Position numbers and translations under genes: made by a program. From positions 186,001-250,000 of the forward strand of contig NW_001799211.1 in the NCBI RefSeq assembly GCF_000165425.1: DNA of 64,000 nucleotides, read 5' to 3'. The notes beneath the pieces are model-generated. The model was not told the origin of the DNA. It did no database searches and saw nothing but the letters and a program-made list of their open reading frames with translations. The stretch comes from Paramecium tetraurelia (lineage: Eukaryota; Ciliophora; Oligohymenophorea; Peniculida; Parameciidae). Of the stretch, positions 11,494 through 23,703 are shown in pieces (position 1 is the stretch's first letter; each line of letters starts with the position of its first letter).

Positions 11494-11860
11494 TAAAAAC
11501 ACACACATTAAAATTATAATCATTCTAAAGGTTGCTTCTTTCATTGTTTTAAATTAATCCTTCTTCTAATTAGAATGATATTTCTAATCTGAATTTAGAT
11601 TAATGGAGAATTCGTTACATCTCCAGACTCAAATGGATGTATAGATCCTTATTCTCCATAAGAAACTATTTGAAATTGATCTATTAATAACCAAATAAGG
11701 GTTTAGAGATTTTTTTTAAAAAGGAATTCTATCCTTATGATGATATGTCTTTTATGTTTATATCCTCAATTAGCCATCGAATACTAATCAAATCATTTTA
11801 TTGTTATGTTGTATCAATTTACTATTTTAATTAACATATCCGAATTTTGCTTTAAAGTCT

Positions 11861-12485
11861 TCATATTTAACAATTTAATAGGCCTGGTTATATATATTTA
11901 TTTAATTTAATGACCTTTTAATTAGCTTTAGTTTTTTGAAGTTTCTTTGCTTGTTAATTAAATTTGATCCATTTTTTTTAAATAATCTCATGACTGATTC
12001 CTTAAAAATCAAACATGATCACTATATAAAAGTAGTTAATAAAGAATTCTACTTTGAACTCTTTGTTGGTCTCTTTGATTTTAATGAAATTCATTTTTAA
12101 TCTCTAATCATCAATACTAATAATCTATTCTCTTAAAATTTGTTAAGCATTTATTTTACCCATTCATTTGTCTCAACCAATTCTTCAAGACCTATATCTA
12201 CTTTGTTGACACTATCTCCTTTTGAGGAATGCTATGATGATAAAGAATAAAAGCTTTTGCTCACAATTAAGCTTATTATGAATCTTCTAATTCATTAAGT
12301 TTTATTAAGAATTAACTTCATAGGCCACATAACAATTGTCTTTCTTTTATTAACTTAATACATCAATGGTAAAATGATATGACTTGAATAGCTCTCTGAT
12401 ATATCAATCTGATTCATTAATTTACTTTTTCTTTTTTTCTATTTCCAAATTTTAAATTTTGGATGTTCTCTAAAACTCCATCCAT
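11861..12485 (-). CDS. Hypothetical protein, several exons, poorly resolved
   Basis: The minus strand reads as coding, but the exon joins are not certain. A start at 12485 gives MDGVLENIQNLKFGNRKKEK, followed by a probable 30-nt intron. Pieces such as ELFKSYHFTIDVLSQQKKDN, VDIGLEELVETNEWVKQML and NFIKIKETNKEFKVEFFINY follow in different frames, needing at least two more introns. The end is placed at TGA 11861-11863. No family is recognised. Between its end and the trichocyst gene (11494-11860) I see nothing else. Confidence 0.4.
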
Positions 12486-12558
12486 CTTTAACCAACTAAA
12501 AATAGAGCACTTGACGTATATCAATATATATATTATTGTACTATGTTTATTAATGATA

Positions 12559-13004
12559 TCAATAGAAGAAACCAAGGATTTTGCCTCCAATATGTCTTTA
12601 TCTAGCTTCTTCATGGGTTAAAATTCCAACATTAGTGGTGAGAACAACACATCCAAATTATCTGGCTGGGAGAATGTTATTGGCCCATCTTTCGAATTCT
12701 CCTAAAGTAACATCATATCTGGGTGAGATCACACCACATTTATTGATGCGTCCTAACATTTTGTGTCATTTAATACCCAATAATTCAACAACAATCTTGC
12801 CACTTCTATGATCATCAACAATTTCGAATTCGCCAATGTACCCATGTCTTTGCATAACTTATAAGAACTTCACAACCAATTTTGATGTAGGTCTGATCAA
12901 CACTTGCTTTCTTCCTTATCTTAAATATGTTAGGACAACAACTAAAACCTTTCAGCATTCACAATAGAACGGAGGCAATCATTCAAGACATTCATTTTCA
13001 CCAT
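12559..13004 (-). CDS. RPS15A: Ribosomal protein uS8 (RPS15A)
   Basis: A small-subunit ribosomal protein, complete. It starts at 13004 ([18 protein letters not shown]) and ends KILGFFY, TGA 12559-12561. The full protein follows eukaryotic S15A closely: [50 protein letters not shown] and [16 protein letters not shown]. One 29-nt intron (12920-12948) is removed; it ends in AAG rather than TAG, and the protein match supports the splice. The match fixes TAA as Gln at several places. The length of about 139 residues is slightly above the human 130, because of IKWHKM-like residues around the GRINKCG loop. Confidence 0.96.
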
Positions 13005-13302
13005 TCGTCAATAAATATTTTTTAATTTTTTTAAATCTTATTTTAATATGTTTATATGCACAATACACCATATTCATTTCAAAATACTTGTGTTGTTTAA
13101 ACAAAGAGACCAATGCTGTCTCACTCTTTTTCCTATTTTCACATAAACAATTTATTCAGCTTGTCAAATGAATTTTTCCATAAAAGTATCTCTTCAGGAA
13201 TGCAGACCAATATTTATTATATATATAAACATGAGTATCAATTATTCGTAATTAATTTAATAATTTTTTACCTTTGACACAAAATTTAGGATGTAAATTA
13301 AC

Positions 13303-14119
13303 ATGGAATTTCTTTGTTTTGAACAAAATGAAAAAATTAGTAAAGTCTTAAAACATAACTTAGTTGAGGAATTAGCTTCCATGAATAATCATCAAGAAAT
13401 TATAGATTTTTGTGATCGCCAGATTTTTCTTATCGAAATCGCATAGAGTAATTAATCAGAAAACTCAAGTAATCTGCTTTGTGTTATTCTTTAGCTCAAA
13501 TCTTAGATGATTCCCAAGAATTGAATAAGTCTTTGGATTAATCCAGTGGAAGTATGCTCCTTTCAAGAGTTGATTCCTTTGGGAAAAGATTTTAGATAGA
13601 AAATGCTTATGATTTTTATTATAAAAAAAAAAGTAAAATCTCAATTTAAATAGTTAAAAGCTTACTAAATTTACAAAGATATGAAGAGGTTATTGAATGC
13701 TGCGATCGATTATTAATACTCTGTTAGGAAAACAATTAAGAAGCATATTGCCAATATGAAAAAGGTTAATACCTATTGTATGATTAGCCAAAGCATTATC
13801 TAAATAAGTAAAAATGAATGAGTTTATTAAAATGGTGGGTTTAGACAAGTAAGAAAACAAGCATAATTTTAATTACTATAAATAAGTGGGTAAAGACAAT
13901 TTCAAAATTATTAGTGAAGGATCTAAAGAATTAGGGTTTAATAGAAGAAGCATTAACCTGTTGGGATTATGGGATGTAAAGCAATTAAATTTCAGAAAAA
14001 TTCTCTCATAAAAAAAGTTTTATAATTTAATAAATCTAGAGAAGCTTTTAAGTAAATATGAAAAAATAGAGGAAGCCAAAGAATGCTAAAAGCAATTAGA
14101 GAATCTTGGGTTAAGCTGA
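13303..14119 (+). CDS. Hypothetical helical-repeat (TPR-like) protein
   Basis: The start at 13303 gives MEFLCFEQNEKISKVLKHNL (an in-frame ATG at 13291 would add four residues). Introns of 26 nt (near 13460) and 23 nt (near 13764) are needed. Segments such as LLNLQRYEEVIECCDRLLIL and LEKLLSKYEKIEEAKECQKQ look like TPR-type helix pairs. The product is about 255 residues and soluble, with no signal peptide. The stop is TGA 14117-14119. It may bind other proteins through the repeats, but no orthologue is recognised. Confidence 0.75.
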
Positions 14120-14417
14120 TTTAACATTTATAATATAATATTGCAAGCATCAATAATTATTTACTATCCATAATGCCGTTTAAATTAAATATAGATTATT
14201 TTTTGTGGAAATCTAATTAATAAAATATAAATGCAAAAAAAAACACATTTAATTCTTCGTTAAATTGATTATATTCTCTTAGGTTTGGCTATTTTACATT
14301 CTTATATACTATATGATTATCTGATATATTAGATTTGCCCTTCTTAAGGGTTTTTAATAATATTAAAAAATCATTATTTCTATTAAAATGTATTAAAATT
14401 ACTCATAACAAGCTTAA

Positions 14418-15998
14418 ATGGTCGAGGATCTCTCTTAAATAACTTGCTCCAATAATCACTATAACACACGCATTGAATATATTTCGAAAAATAGTCAGAA
14501 AGGTTCTAAAGAATTGTTGTGTTCAAAGTGCATAGAAAATTTCAACAATCCTCCTTCAAATTTGATTTTCATATAAGATATCATAGAGACAATTGAGTAA
14601 GAAAAGCGGTAGTGTTATATTCAAACGGAGAATGCTACATATCACTTTATTTAGGATATCGAAAAATTAGTCTTAAGCTTACGTGATTATTAGGCATAAA
14701 TGCATTATCAAATTTAAAACCTTATTGAGTCTAGTAATAATTGGATAGAAAATTTGAATTATTATAAAAGTTAGAAGCTAAAATATAAACTTTTGGATGA
14801 AATAGAAAATTTAGATAATTTACATCTTTTCTAAGAAGAGTTAAGGTAATAAAGTTTGACATTTGATGTTTATGAAATAAATAAAATAAACGAGAATAAT
14901 ATTGAAAAGGTATTTTTGGGCATTGAAAAAATTAATTAAAAGGTAAAAGAATGTTCTAAGTTCTAAGGAATGGCTAATGCAATTATAAAAAATGCTAATA
15001 ATTTTGATTATTTTTAACCTACAAAAATGAAGATTAATTCATAAAAATTGATTTCCGATAAAATCGAAGATTAACTCTGCAATGCCTTGGCTTTTAATAG
15101 TGATGAGTCACTATTAGCAACAGCAGCAGATAAGAATATAAAAATCTGGAAATTTCAAGAAGGAAAATTGACAGAAAATGTCGCAAACTTGCAGGAACAT
15201 TTAGATTAAGTTGTTTGTTTGGTCTTTCATCCAATAGTAGTCGATTTACTAATGTCTGGAAGCAAGGATGGAATAATAAGATTCTGGAGAGACCCTAGTT
15301 AAAGCAAATGGAAGTAAGTAGAATCTCTTAGGATTAATATAAGTTATCCTATAAGTATGATTCTGAATCAATATTAAAATTAATTAATTGTAGGCTGTTT
15401 TGATGGTTCAATTAAAATAAACTTATTCAATGTGGATAGAAATAAGGCTAATGAGTAATAAAGGTTGGATAAGCATACTAAGCCAGTTTATAGTATAAGC
15501 TTAAATTCTAAGTGCAATCAATTTGTTTCATCTAGCAGTGATAAATAATTAATTATATGGGAGAAAAATGATGCTTAAAATTGGGATTTTAAGTATGTGG
15601 TTGATAAATCAATAAATGATATTTGTTATAGGGCTGGCTATTTTGGAGACGACACAATTGTGTTCCAATAAAAGAGAAATGGTAATCTACATTTCCTTAA
15701 ATTGCAAAACAATAAATTTTCAGAAAGAACATAATTGAAGTTAGCAGTAACTCATTAGGATCCAGAAGTTGAATGCTTCTTCCCCATAATATATAATAGT
15801 AAGAACTAAGTTTTGGTGGTAAAGCACTTTCAACATGTCTACATTATCAAGCAAAACAAACAATAATATTAAATAGCCTGTTAACCAATAGATTGTTAAA
15901 ATCCATATAATTACGGCACCCTGACAAAGGATGGATAATACCTAGTAATTTGGGAAAATATCACTAGAAAATTTAAGGTATATGAATTGCAATATTGA
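14418..15998 (+). CDS. Cys/His N-terminal domain plus WD40 repeat protein
   Basis: A single uninterrupted exon of 526 residues. The N terminus has a Cys/His cluster (CSNNHYN ... LLCSKC) that resembles a B-box-like zinc site. A coiled-coil stretch follows (about residues 60-190). The C-terminal half is a WD40 propeller: LATAADKNIKIWKFQEGK, MSGSKDGIIRFWRDP, VGCFDGSIKI, SSSSDKQLIIWEKND and LTKDGQYLVIWENI. Proteins with this layout are an expanded group in Paramecium as far as I know. The function is probably a binding scaffold; there is no catalytic motif. The stop is TGA 15996-15998. Confidence 0.88.
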
Positions 15999-16163
15999 GT
16001 ATCCATAACATATAAAATTATCGATTATTTATTCGTGAAATTATTATATAATGTATTCCTTAATAATCATCTGTCTAAAGATAGTTAATAACATTAATTG
16101 TATAAATGACGATGAAATTTTGTAAGTTGAATATTAATAAACTTATTTAATTTGAATTTACTT

Positions 16164-17801
16164 ATGTCCGATTAATTCGAATAGTCGCAAGAAGGCATTG
16201 TTCAAAATGAAGTGCCTGAATATAGAGATCAAGAGCTTTTTGATTAGGTGGCCTCGAAGTAAAATAACGAGAAAAAACTAAATTTTTAAATAGAAGAAGA
16301 AGAAGAATAAGATTAAAATCAGCCGGTTGGGGCTATTTAAGAAGTCACCAAGCCTGAAGAGATTAAAAAGAACGTATCTTAGATTAGCAACCCATTATAG
16401 CCTATAATGATAAATAAAGCAGAAACTAAGAGAATAGTACATCAGGCTGCTTTGGAAAGAAAGACAGAAGCATTTGAATAAACTAAGAGTTTTGAACTTC
16501 ATAGATCTTAATAAATTTTCTAACATAGATAATTGGTAGATTCGGTTTGGGCAAGATTACAAAAGGTAGTGGCTTCATCTGATGAGTCTATGAAATTTTT
16601 AGTCTCGTTTATGAAATAAAGGATTGAATAGGAAGAATCACAATTAAAATACTCTTAAACAGCTTAGTTAAGTAAGTTGTTTAAGGATTTTGGTAATATT
16701 TGAATATAAACTTTAGATGGAAAGATTATGTAATGTAATTATCCTGAGTTTTCGAAAGCAGTAAGAACAATTGATTCCTCTATGGAAAGATAGACAGATC
16801 AGATTAAGATTTTTATTGTGTGGATGCAAAATCAGACTCGAGAGAGATTGGAATAAGAAATGAACAATTTTACAAATTAAAATAGAGGTATCAAGAAATT
16901 TTAATTAAAATAGACTTAATAAATTCATATAATCGTTTCAAAAAGACATTAGCAGATTTGGATAAAGAAACTATGAAATATTTTAACAAATATGATAAAA
17001 TGTATTAGAATATGACAATTAAAGGTAAAAAGCCATAAAAAGACTTTTTGAGAGCCGAATTAAAATATAAATAGGTATTCGCGCTTAATTAATATTTTAG
17101 GCTGCTTCAAGAGTTGTAATTTATTAAAGAGAATTTGGAGCCTGGTTGTTAAATAGTTGGAATGAAATAAAATTATTAGAAGCTTAAAGATTGGATTTAG
17201 TCACTCATACTTTAATAGAGTTCTAAAATCAAATTATGAATGTGTATGGCAAGATTCCTCAACATGATTCAATTATTGTGGCATTGAATGGAGTAAAGGT
17301 CTAATAGGAAGTTCAGACATTATATTCACCTGATTTTGTACTAACAAAATAGGAACTAGAATTCATTCAGACAGAGCAACAATAAGAATTAGTTAAATAT
17401 TTCCAAAGCTTTCAAGTAAAATTAATCAATATGTCTAGGTTATTGATAAATATGCTGAATTATCTCATCCATTAATTCTAAAATAATTTTCAGCTTAAAG
17501 AGATGTTGGTACTATAGGCAAGACTTGGATCGAAACTGGCATTATTATTACAGTTGATCATTACTTTTTAACATTCGAAGGTAAGCCAACTAGATTTTCA
17601 AGACCGGAAAACAAATACCCACTTGATGGAATGAAAATGACCGCTAGGAATGCTGTAGAATTAGAGATTTAATTTGTTATTCCTGGTTTAGTGATGGATT
17701 CAAAGAAGAAATTACTTATTCAATTTAAGAAATCAGATGAATTGGAGGAAATGATGTATTTTCTAGAAACTGTTGGGCAAAATAAATTTGCTTTAAATTG
17801 A
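16164..17801 (+). CDS. Helical (BAR/sorting-nexin-like) protein with C-terminal GRAM/PH domain
   Basis: The start at 16164 gives MSDQFEQSQEGIVQNEVPEY, an acidic low-complexity N terminus. A long helical region follows (RQLVDSVWARLQKVVASSDE, FNKYDKMYQNMTIKG, NSWNEIKLLEAQRLDLVTHT), similar in layout to the BAR part of sorting nexins. The last 90 residues form a GRAM-like lipid-binding fold (GIIITVDHYFLTFEGK ... QFVIPGLVMDSKKKLLIQFK). Introns of 24, 26, 26 and 23 nt (near 16692, 16887, 17072, 17410) keep the frame. It probably acts on endosomal or Golgi membranes. The stop codon is followed after three bases by the ATG of the next gene. Confidence 0.72.
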
Positions 17802-17804
17802 AAT

Positions 17805-19284
17805 ATGTCAACCATGATATAATATGAATAGTTATAAAATAATAAAATGAAATCAAAATACTAGCTTTAATCAGATGAAGATGTAGATACTCTGGGTTCC
17901 TATACATCGATGACTTATGATGACAAAACTATGGAAGTGGTGCAGTACAGAAAAGAGAATTTCTTTCAATTTGGATCATCCATATTGGCAGTAATTTATA
18001 TGGCCAATACTATGTTGATTCCTAATATGAACTAACTTTTTATTGATATATCATTTGATAATCCTTTAAAAATGGTTATTTCAGTGATCATGTATTGGTT
18101 GCTCTCATTTTTAATTTTGATACCCTGTTATTTGGTTATTAAAATATGCAAACAAGAAGGTAATCCTATTTATGCCCATATAATCAAACAAGATTCAAAT
18201 AAAATCTACAAATCATTCATATATAGTAATTTAATAATAAATACCCTTGGATTATTTAATATAATTGTGAGATTGGGGGACAGCTTACCTAAGGTTAATC
18301 GAAGGTTTTACATTGAGTTTCATCATTTAATGGCTTCAGAACAAGCTGAATTATTCTTCCCAACAGTCGTTTGCTACTCAACAATAGTATTGGCCTTATT
18401 TTATGGATTTTATAAATTTTCCTACTTTGAGCATTACTATGACATTCAATATAGACTCATTGTTTCATTTGTAGGTAAAATAATATTGAATACCCTAATA
18501 TTTTTATTGATATACTTTGAAGTACCTGATGCAAGTCAGGAATACATATCAATGGCTGAAAAGTAAATATTGTAATATATGTAAAACTAGTTTATTAGAT
18601 GCAGATTTTTCGAGTGGTGCTTCAGAATGGATAACTTATTGCTTTAATTAAATTTGCTGCATTTCTTATCCTTTCTTTGAAGTGTTCTATTTGAAGAGAG
18701 AAACCAAAAAGGGATACTCAAAGGTTTAGTAATGCTATTGGATTTAATTGTTGTTGAGATCTGTGATATTTTTTTACTAGATTACAACATGGGGAATTAT
18801 CATCAGATAAGATAAGATGAAGTATTACTATTAGCCCTTGTTGTAATCCTTAAATACGATGTTGATTTTCCTTATTTCCATGTCCATAACTTCGATCTAT
18901 TCCCACAATTATACATTGAATAAAGAACTCTTATAAGACAATATACAGACAGCGACAGATGAAGATAATAAAAAATAAATTAAGGAAATTTATATGGTAG
19001 CTGCTGGGCTTTTTATATTTTAAATATTGAGTTGTGTTGTGTGCAGATACTTTTTTAGAGATCTAGAGGTTCCACAAATCAAATCATTTATTTTTTCGTT
19101 AACTTATAGTGTGCAAACGATCTGCTTTGGTTTTTCTTGTATAAGCATACCAGTATATTTATGGATCAAAAACTTTAACCCTAAGTCCAATATATTTAGA
19201 GGAATGGCCTATTTAGCAATCTTAATTTACATGATTATTTTTGTTGGGATAAGCAGCGAGCCATTTTTTTCATTAAAAAAATGA
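17805..19284 (+). CDS. Multi-pass membrane protein, unknown function
   Basis: The frame opens at 17805 (MSTMIQYEQLQNNKMKSKYQ); Met at about 17847 is the more comfortable start given the tiny gap upstream. The product has about 480 residues. After an acidic N terminus there are about eight hydrophobic segments, for example SVIMYWLLSFLILIPCYLVI, LIINTLGLFNIIV, IVLALFYGFYKF, IILNTLIFLLIYF, MLIFLISMSI and AYLAILIYMIIFVGI. A 28-nt intron near 18564-18591 joins the two halves. No transporter or receptor signature is recognised. Cys-Cys near the seventh segment and a charged cytoplasmic loop are the only other features. Confidence 0.8.
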
Positions 19285-19319
19285 TTAATATATATATATT
19301 GCATAAATAGAATCAACTT

Positions 19320-19960
19320 ATGCTGATTAATAATATTAATATTTTTATATCTCCAAAAGTTTATAAGTTATAAATCTAAATAATCTAGTTTACTTGAAAG
19401 GATTGTATACTGAAAGTCATTTTATTAGAGAATTCAATCAAGATTACGAAAACTCATCAGAATTGAAGTTCGCTAGATAAAGTTGGTTGCCATATTTAGC
19501 ATCCTTATAAGTATTTTAAATTATAAGCACTTTAGAGGAACATAAAAATAAATTCAAGAAGTTTCATTGATCTAAACAACAGTAAAGCTGAAATCTATAT
19601 TAATTTTTACCATCTCAAGAAATTATGTTAGTTTAGGATTGATTAAAGAAATCCAAACATCAACATCCTAAAAAGATAGTTAAAGAAAAAGAAGATTCAT
19701 CCTATGAATTTAGAATCTTTATTCTTAAAGGCTACCTATAACATTAATAGGGCTGAATTTGAAATAAAGTATGAAAAGGAAATACAAGAGTATATTTTTC
19801 AATAAAAATATTTTGGGAATTTCAATCATAAGAAGCAAAGAACTTAGAGAACTGATGGGAAAAGTTCTTAAATTAATTTAGAATAGGTGAATTATATAAA
19901 AAGTAAAGTATTTTATGGTTTGAATACGAAAATGAGGAAACCAAGAAACCAAAGCAATGA
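19320..19960 (+). CDS. Hypothetical basic protein, 5' end unresolved
   Basis: A plus-strand frame is open from about 19400. It gives ESHFIREFNQDYENSSELKF and, after a 25-nt intron near 19510, FIDLNNSKAEIYINFYHLKK, then a basic stretch (RQLKKKKIHPMNLESLFLKA). No ATG precedes it in the same frame; the ATG at 19320 needs an intron I could not place. The end is set at TGA 19958-19960 after a possible intron near 19908; without it the frame would run into the ribosomal gene downstream. No family is recognised. The next gene starts 40 bp on. Confidence 0.45.
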
Positions 19961-19999
19961 GTAAAAAAATTTAAATAAAATTAAATCTTAAATTAATTC

Positions 20000-20544
20000 A
20001 TGGGACGCATGTAAGCTAAGGGAAAGGGAAAGGGTATTTCTGGTTCAGCCCTCCCATATAAGAGAAAAGCACCAAAATGGTTGACATTATCCTCAAAATC
20101 CATCCTTGATCAAATTGTTAATTTAGCAAAGAAAGGTTTCAATTAAATTGTTAACATTTCCTTTAGGTCTTAATGCTTCATAAATTGGTGTTTATTTAAG
20201 AGATCAATAAGGCATTCCTTAAACCAGATTTTTAACCGGCCAAAAGATTTTGAGAATCCTCAAAAAAAGAGGTATTTGTTGTTCAATAATCTTAGGATGT
20301 GCTCCTAAAATTCCTGAGGACTTATATGCCTTGATTAAGAAAGCTGTTTAAATCAGAAAGCATTTAGAAAAAAACAGAGGTGATGTGACTAGCAAATTCA
20401 GATTAATTTTGGTTGAGAGCAGAATTCATAGACTTAGTAGATATTACAGAAGAACCTAAAAATTACCATCCAACTGGAAATAGTAATTATAATATTTAAT
20501 AATTAAGTGTCTCAAAGACTGCATCTGCCTTAATTGGTTAATGA
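20000..20544 (+). CDS. RPS13: Ribosomal protein uS15 (RPS13)
   Basis: Small-subunit ribosomal protein S13, complete. The start at 20000 gives [20 protein letters not shown], matching the family N terminus. Two introns are supported by the protein: 20136-20166 (31 nt, ends TAG) and 20483-20507 (25 nt, ends AAG). Conserved segments include [20 protein letters not shown] and [20 protein letters not shown], and the end [10 protein letters not shown] with TGA 20542-20544. A small Cys-Cys insertion-like region ([20 protein letters not shown]) sits where other eukaryotes have KSKGLAPDLPED, so it is longer than usual there. Confidence 0.95.
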
Positions 20545-21026
20545 GTTAAATATCAATACATTAATGCATTATCTTAATATATAAATAACAATATTTTAAA
20601 TCATCTTTTATTAAAAAAGGATTAATCTATTCTAAATAATGGATGTTAAAATTTTATTTCAAAAATTTATTATTACCAAATACTTCGAAAAAATAGTAAT
20701 AATTATATTAAATAACTTTTGTTATTACCTAATTTTTTTGATATTAGCCATTCCTCTTCGTCAGAAGCACAGATTAGATTAAGCTTAGAATGAATCTTTT
20801 TCTTCAATTAAACTTGTGTTATATGTATCTATAAGGCTATTAAATGGTAATTGTTTGACTGTATTTTCTCTAAATTTGTTCTCAATTAGAGTAAACTTAA
20901 AAAAAATCAAAAGAAATAAAATTTACATTAACTTTCTTAATCTATAATACCAATTAAACAAATAATAAAAGAAGACTTTTTGATATAATTAAATTTTATT
21001 ATTATCAATAGATTTGACAATAATTA
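20545..21026. other. Intergenic, convergent gene ends
   Basis: About 480 bp between the ends of RPS13 and acyl-CoA oxidase. It is very AT-rich with runs of A and T. No coding frame or RNA gene is seen. Confidence 0.5.
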
Positions 21027-23081
21027 TCATTTGTTATGTATTTATTCCCACCAAGTTACTTTTTAGAAGGTATTCTTTCCACTGTAAATTTTTTACATAA
21101 ATTTGTTATAAATATCCCCATCGCTAGAACCAAAAATGGAACCTAAGATTTCATCAGGTGGAGCTAAAGCATCAATAATTCCTATGGCTTCATCCTTTAG
21201 TTGGTTACTAAACTTCATTAGTAATTTTTTGACTGTGGCATCGGAGATGTTAAATTCTAAGATTTAAAATAAATGAATACCATTATTTTTATAGAGTTCA
21301 ATTTCATTATCCAATAAGGTCAAACACCAAATTTTAAATATGGTATCTAAAACTGAATCATTCTTTAGATTTAGTTCTTACCATTGTTAAAAGCAATAGA
21401 GATCAGCATATGAATTAGATATTTATTATCCCTTGAATGCAAATGAAAGATTCCAAGATTTCAGCATGTCATTATTATTTAAGTTAGTGGTCAAATCTTC
21501 CATGAAGTCACTTAATTATTTGTCCAATTTATATTCCAAGAGATATTTAATATTGTTTGGACATAGATAATCCTCGTCTTTTAAAAATTTAATTGGTTTA
21601 ATTGCGAAAGTCTCAAGGAATTTGAGAGAAGCATATTAAATGGGTTTTTAATCATTGATAAACCTATTTTTTTAATCCATACAGAATTTCAAGGTCTACT
21701 ATGTTAACACATTAGAGTCTCCTTCCCATGTATTATTAATATCTTAATCATGTAACATAACTCCTAATCTATTGAATGAATGGTAGCCATGCCCACCTAG
21801 AATTTATCTACATTCCAAGATGACTTTATTTGCATAAGTAGCAAATTTGCCCTTCAATACACTTGATAAAGCATGAATTTCAGCCATTTTATTTGGATTA
21901 AAAACATTATTCTAAGTGGTATCCCACAAATTATTAATAGCTTTAGCTGCAATTGTGTAAACTAATGTAGATGCCAAGGGAACAATTAATCTGAGTTAGG
22001 TAAGAGGATATTCAAGAATACTTTACTCCTTCTCTCCAGGTAATCCAAATTATTTCCTTATAGCAGCATATCTTATTCCAATAGAAAGTGCATTTAAGGA
22101 TGTAATTGCACCATAGTAACTTAAAATGATTCTACCTCCTGATAACGAAGCTAATTGAACAGCAAATCTTTTGTCTGGATCTTCAATTTAAGTCTTGAAT
22201 TCTCCTGAGGGTGTCACAGTGGCGAATTTATCTAACATATTTGCAAGAGGAACTCTAACATTTTTGAAGATTAAGAATCCATTGTCTATTCCATTCAATC
22301 CATTTTTTGGTCCACAATCTCCAACAGTAATTCCACTTTTAACATTGTGATTGGTTTTATCTCTAATTTCAACTAGAAATGCATGAACTCCATACTAATT
22401 TCCATCAATGTAGAGTTAAGCAAATACAACAGTCATATTAGCTAGGTTAGCTGTTGCTCCAATCCAAAATTTGGTGGCTAAATCTGTAGGAGTGTTAATA
22501 ATGAAAGTTTGTGTTTCTTTGTCATAAATAGCAGTGGTCTATATTTATCTTACATTAGAGCCATGTCCTAATTCGGTGAGACTAAAACTACCGATATCTG
22601 TCAGGGTTTAAGCATTTTCAAAGTATTACTTGTGTTTATCGGTTCCTAGATTGAGAATTGTTTTGGTGTAGAGTGAAAAATGAACTCCAAATTTAACACA
22701 AACTGCTGGGTCGTAGCTGTACATAGCAACGGATGTAGTGGTTACTATATTTGGATCAGATAGAAACATATCATAGGTCACACCAAGTTTTTGATGGAAA
22801 TGTCTCATGGCTTGGAATGAATGATATCTCTATTCTTCTCTTGTGTATTCTTCAAGGTGGTGATGTTTGAAAACATGTTAATTGTTCTTCACTATATCAA
22901 ATAGGTTCTATCGATATTTCCAATTGCGACCATAAAATAATTCAATATATTTTTATTTGTCTATTGTACTCAGTTATCTGTAATATTGTAGAGATTCAAT
23001 AGGATTTGATACTTGTTCATTCATTTCTTTGTATGCTTCAAATTGCTAATGCAATAATTTGACTCTTTGTTCAGAGCTCAT
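21027..23081 (-). CDS. Acyl-CoA oxidase (peroxisomal beta-oxidation)
   Basis: A single exon of 684 residues starts at 23081 (MSSEQRVKLLHQQFEAYKEM). The FAD/acyl-CoA domain shows GSFSLTELGHGSN, typical of acyl-CoA oxidases, then GPKNGLNGIDNGFLIFKNVR and SLSGGRIILSYYGAITS-like helices. The C-terminal dehydrogenase region has CRQILGGHGYHSFNRLG. It also has the catalytic-base segment NNTWEGDSNVL, whose Glu is the usual general base. The enzyme oxidises acyl-CoA to the enoyl-CoA with H2O2 as by-product, normally in peroxisomes. The protein ends WWEQIHNK, which is not a canonical PTS1, so the import route is unclear. The length matches the ACOX family (about 660-700). Confidence 0.95.
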
Positions 23082-23703
23082 TAAATTATTATTAATTAAT
23101 CACTATTTTCGATTGATAGCTTAAATACCTCTAAATTGCAATAAATTTATATCAAAATATTCTAAAATTCCTATTTGCTTGAGCATTTAGTACAGATCCA
23201 TTAACCTAATTAAATTGATAAGAAGTTAAATCTATACAGAATATCTAAGTATATCATATTTTCAGGCTTTACTTGCAAGGGAGTTCTTATTTTCAAAAAA
23301 CAATTAGTTTTTCTTTTATAAAATTATAGAACTCTTTGACAAATGATCAAAAAATATAAAAAAACGGCCATTAATCGCCATTCTTCTGATTGCCATCATT
23401 TTAATGTAGTTCAGAAAAGGCTAAAAATGAAAATTTTTAGAAGATTTCATAAAATAATCAGAATCCTAATTGTGTGTATATTTACATTTTGATTCCAATA
23501 AAAATTTAGAATAAAATACACAATAAATTGAGTGTAAAAAATTCATGAATTGATTAACATTAAAATTTTATTTCTTTGTTTCTATAACACCTAAACTATG
23601 AATAACTTGCATAAGTATAAGTCATATAGAAAATCATAGGAGGAATAGGAGAACTAAAATTATGAAATATAGCATAATAAATTTAATAATTTTTATTCTC
23701 TGA
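23082..23703. other. Intergenic with a short upstream frame
   Basis: About 620 bp between divergent genes. A short frame from ATG 23598 (MNNLHKYKSYRKSQEEQENQ) ends at a TGA around 23724, overlapping in another frame the start of the next gene. It could be an upstream ORF or an alternative first exon. The remainder is AT-rich with no gene seen. Confidence 0.35.
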
